64,000 nt of DNA from Burkholderiaceae bacterium. Lineage in GTDB: Bacteria; Pseudomonadota; Gammaproteobacteria; Burkholderiales; Burkholderiaceae_C. Below are positions 62,748 through 64,000 of the stretch, in pieces (position 1 is the first letter of the stretch; the number at the start of each line of letters is the position of its first letter). The stretch covers positions 558,001 to 622,000 of the forward strand of contig JAHCKM010000001.1 of the NCBI GenBank assembly GCA_026125795.1. Reading direction: 5' to 3'. The notes under the pieces were generated by a model, which saw only the letters and a list, made by a program, of their open reading frames with translations, did no database searches and was not told where the DNA came from. The position numbers were made by a program, and so were the translations under genes.

Positions 62748-63344
62748 ATGACCACCCTGCACACACCGAACCCTGCCGATCCCAGCACTGGCCCCGATCG
62801 CGGCACGCTCGAAGAGCGCATGTCGTTTCAGTCGCGTTTCGTGCTGGTGTTCGGCGAAATCGACGACAAGCTCGCGATGTCGACCTGCCGCCGCCTGCTG
62901 GCGCTGGCCGAGCAGTCCGAGGCGCCGATCACGCTGCTGGTGTCGTCGCCCGGCGGCCATGTGGAGTCGGGCGACGCGATCTTCGACATGATCCGCTTCG
63001 TGCGCGCGCCGGTCACCACGGTGGGCTCCGGCTGGGTCGCCAGCGCTGGCTGCCATGTCTTCCTGGCGCCGCCCAAGGAGCGCCGCGTCTGCCTGCCCAA
63101 CACGCGCTTCATGATCCACCAGCCCGCGGGCGGCGCCGGCGGCCAGGCCACCGACATAGCGATCCAGGCCAAGGAGATCCTGCGCACGCGCGAGCGCATC
63201 GCCAAGGTGATCGCGGCGCAAACCGGCAAGTCGCTGGCCACCGTGCTGTCCGACATGGAGCGCGATTTCTGGATGAGCGCCGATGAGGCGGTGGCCTACG
63301 GCATCGTGTCGCGCGTGATCGAAAGACAAAAGGATCTGGCGTGA
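62748..63344 (+). CDS. ClpP-like serine protease
   Basis: A 198-residue ClpP-family protease. The catalytic triad is intact: Ser99 in SGWVASAGCHVF, His124 in NTRFMIHQPAGG and Asp173 in MERDFWMSADEAVAYGIV. SSPGGHVESGDAIFDMI forms the substrate-binding strand. It differs from housekeeping ClpP and has no trigger factor or ClpX gene beside it, so it is a second, divergent ClpP. The ATG at 62748 is preceded by CCCGGAGTC at good spacing. The stop overlaps the following start. Confidence 0.85.
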   Translation: MTTLHTPNPADPSTGPDRGTLEERMSFQSRFVLVFGEIDDKLAMSTCRRLLALAEQSEAPITLLVSSPGGHVESGDAIFDMIRFVRAPVTTVGSGWVASAGCHVFLAPPKERRVCLPNTRFMIHQPAGGAGGQATDIAIQAKEILRTRERIAKVIAAQTGKSLATVLSDMERDFWMSADEAVAYGIVSRVIERQKDLA

Positions 63345-63985
63345 TGATGCGGCTGCATTGTTTCTGCCAATCGGGCAACAGCTTCAAGGTGGCGTTTGCG
63401 CTGCGCGCGATGGGGCTGCCCTACGAGAGCGTGCACGTCGATTTCATGCACGGCCAGACTCGTGACGCCGCGTGGCGTGCCGAGGTCAATGAGATGGGCG
63501 AGGCGCCGGTGCTCGACGACGGGCCGCTGCGCCTGACGCAATCGGGCGTGATCCTGACGCACCTGGCGCGCAAGAGCGGCAGGTTCGGCGGCCGCGACGA
63601 CAACGAGCAGCGCGAGATCCTGCGCTGGCTGCTGTTCGACAACCACAAGTTCACCAGCTACTTCGCCACCTATCGCTTCATGAAGGCGTTCGGCCCGAGC
63701 GCGCCCGATCCGGCGGTGATGGCCTTCCTGAGGTCGCGCATCGACAGCGCCCACGCGATCGTGAACAAGCATCTCGCGACGCGCCCGTTTTTGCTGGGAG
63801 ACGAGCCGACCATCGCCGACATCTCGCTGTCCGGCTACGTGTTCTATCCGGTGGAGGAAAGCGGCATCGACATCGCCGCCGCCCATCCCAACCTGGGCGC
63901 GTGGATCGACCGGTTGCGCCAGATCAAGGGCTGGGGCGATCCGTACGAGGTGATGCCGGGCGAGCGCATCGCCCCGAAGTGGTGA
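63344..63985 (+). CDS. Glutathione S-transferase family protein
   Basis: A 213-residue GST. The N-terminal thioredoxin-like domain begins MRLHCFCQSGNSFKVAFALRAMG and contains the glutathione-binding EAPVLDDGPLRLTQSGVILTHLA (landmarks APVLDD and LTQSGVI); the C-terminal helical domain has FLLGDEPTIADISLSGYVF, the N-capping motif. Ser or Cys near residue 8 may activate glutathione. Alternative starts exist at 63341 (GTG) and 63347 (ATG); 63344 best fits the AAGGA site. It overlaps the ClpP-like gene. Confidence 0.87.
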   Translation: MMRLHCFCQSGNSFKVAFALRAMGLPYESVHVDFMHGQTRDAAWRAEVNEMGEAPVLDDGPLRLTQSGVILTHLARKSGRFGGRDDNEQREILRWLLFDNHKFTSYFATYRFMKAFGPSAPDPAVMAFLRSRIDSAHAIVNKHLATRPFLLGDEPTIADISLSGYVFYPVEESGIDIAAAHPNLGAWIDRLRQIKGWGDPYEVMPGERIAPKW

Positions 63986-64000
63986 GCCCGCAGGAGTGAC

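Overview
The window looks like a chromosomal segment of a very GC-rich betaproteobacterium of the order Burkholderiales (Rubrivivax/Leptothrix/Methylibium-like). This rests on the GC-rich codon usage, frequent GTG starts, and gene families typical of that order: TRAP and BMP-type transporters, a fused indolepyruvate oxidoreductase, a split PqiA, TerC, and intergenic repeats ending in gcgagcgtgggggc. It is an inference from gene content and has not been tested phylogenetically. I see no tRNA, rRNA, CRISPR array, transposase, integrase or phage gene. Coding density is high and most genes sit in short, tightly packed operons.

Layout. 0-6 kb: end of clsB, a ybhN-like gene, chaC, a small orphan gene, a flavin monooxygenase divergent from a TetR regulator, then a lipoprotein-type ClsC. 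6-10.8 kb: yceI-yceI-cytochrome b561, a 3-TM protein with a cyclic-nucleotide-binding domain, a DUF3307 protein, a methyltransferase, and a PagP-like lipid A palmitoyltransferase. 10.8-16.3 kb: an acetyltransferase, dgoK-dgoA (2-keto-3-deoxygalactonate pathway), a zinc-ribbon protein, DoxX, a cupin, a mandelate-racemase homologue and a LysE-type exporter. 16.5-21 kb: an unrecognised secreted protein convergent with a 1064-residue cyclase-ATPase-TPR regulator. 21-24.6 kb: pqiA-pqiA-pqiB-pqiC. 24.6-30.4 kb: an SDR, an exported amidase, a 530-bp repeat, a substrate-binding/permease fusion, an NTF2-like protein, and an Lrp regulator. 30.5-37 kb: indolepyruvate oxidoreductase, DUF6776, hydroxypyruvate isomerase, glycerate kinase. 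37-40.4 kb: a frameshifted Tim44-like gene, a LysR DNA-binding-only gene, and a TerC-UspA fusion.

40.5-48 kb is a uronic acid (hexuronate/aldarate) locus. On the minus strand are uronate dehydrogenase, a TRAP transporter (dctP-dctQ-dctM) and an SMP-30 lactonase. On the plus strand are a GntR/FadR regulator, a 2-hydroxyacid dehydrogenase and an HpaI-type aldolase. Together with hydroxypyruvate isomerase and glycerate kinase at 35-37 kb, these could take a hexuronate to pyruvate plus 2-phosphoglycerate. The aldarate dehydratase is not obvious in the window.

48.7-61.7 kb is a purine uptake and catabolism locus: xdhA-xdhB-xdhC on the minus strand, and guanine deaminase, a BMP-type nucleoside ABC transporter (ATPase, two permeases, lipoprotein) and an adenine-deaminase-type enzyme on the plus strand. 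xdhB carries a one-base frameshift. A second copy of the 530-bp repeat lies between the two permease genes. The window ends with a small membrane protein, CutA, a ClpP-like protease and a glutathione S-transferase.

The most notable observations are: the inverted pair of 530-bp multi-hairpin repeats; the mandelate-racemase homologue with Arg at the position of the S-specific catalytic Lys; the two frameshifts, one inside a 30-bp tandem repeat; the TerC-UspA fusion that keeps an internal ribosome-binding site; and operator-like dyads in the three divergent promoter regions of the TetR, GntR and xdhA/guaD genes.
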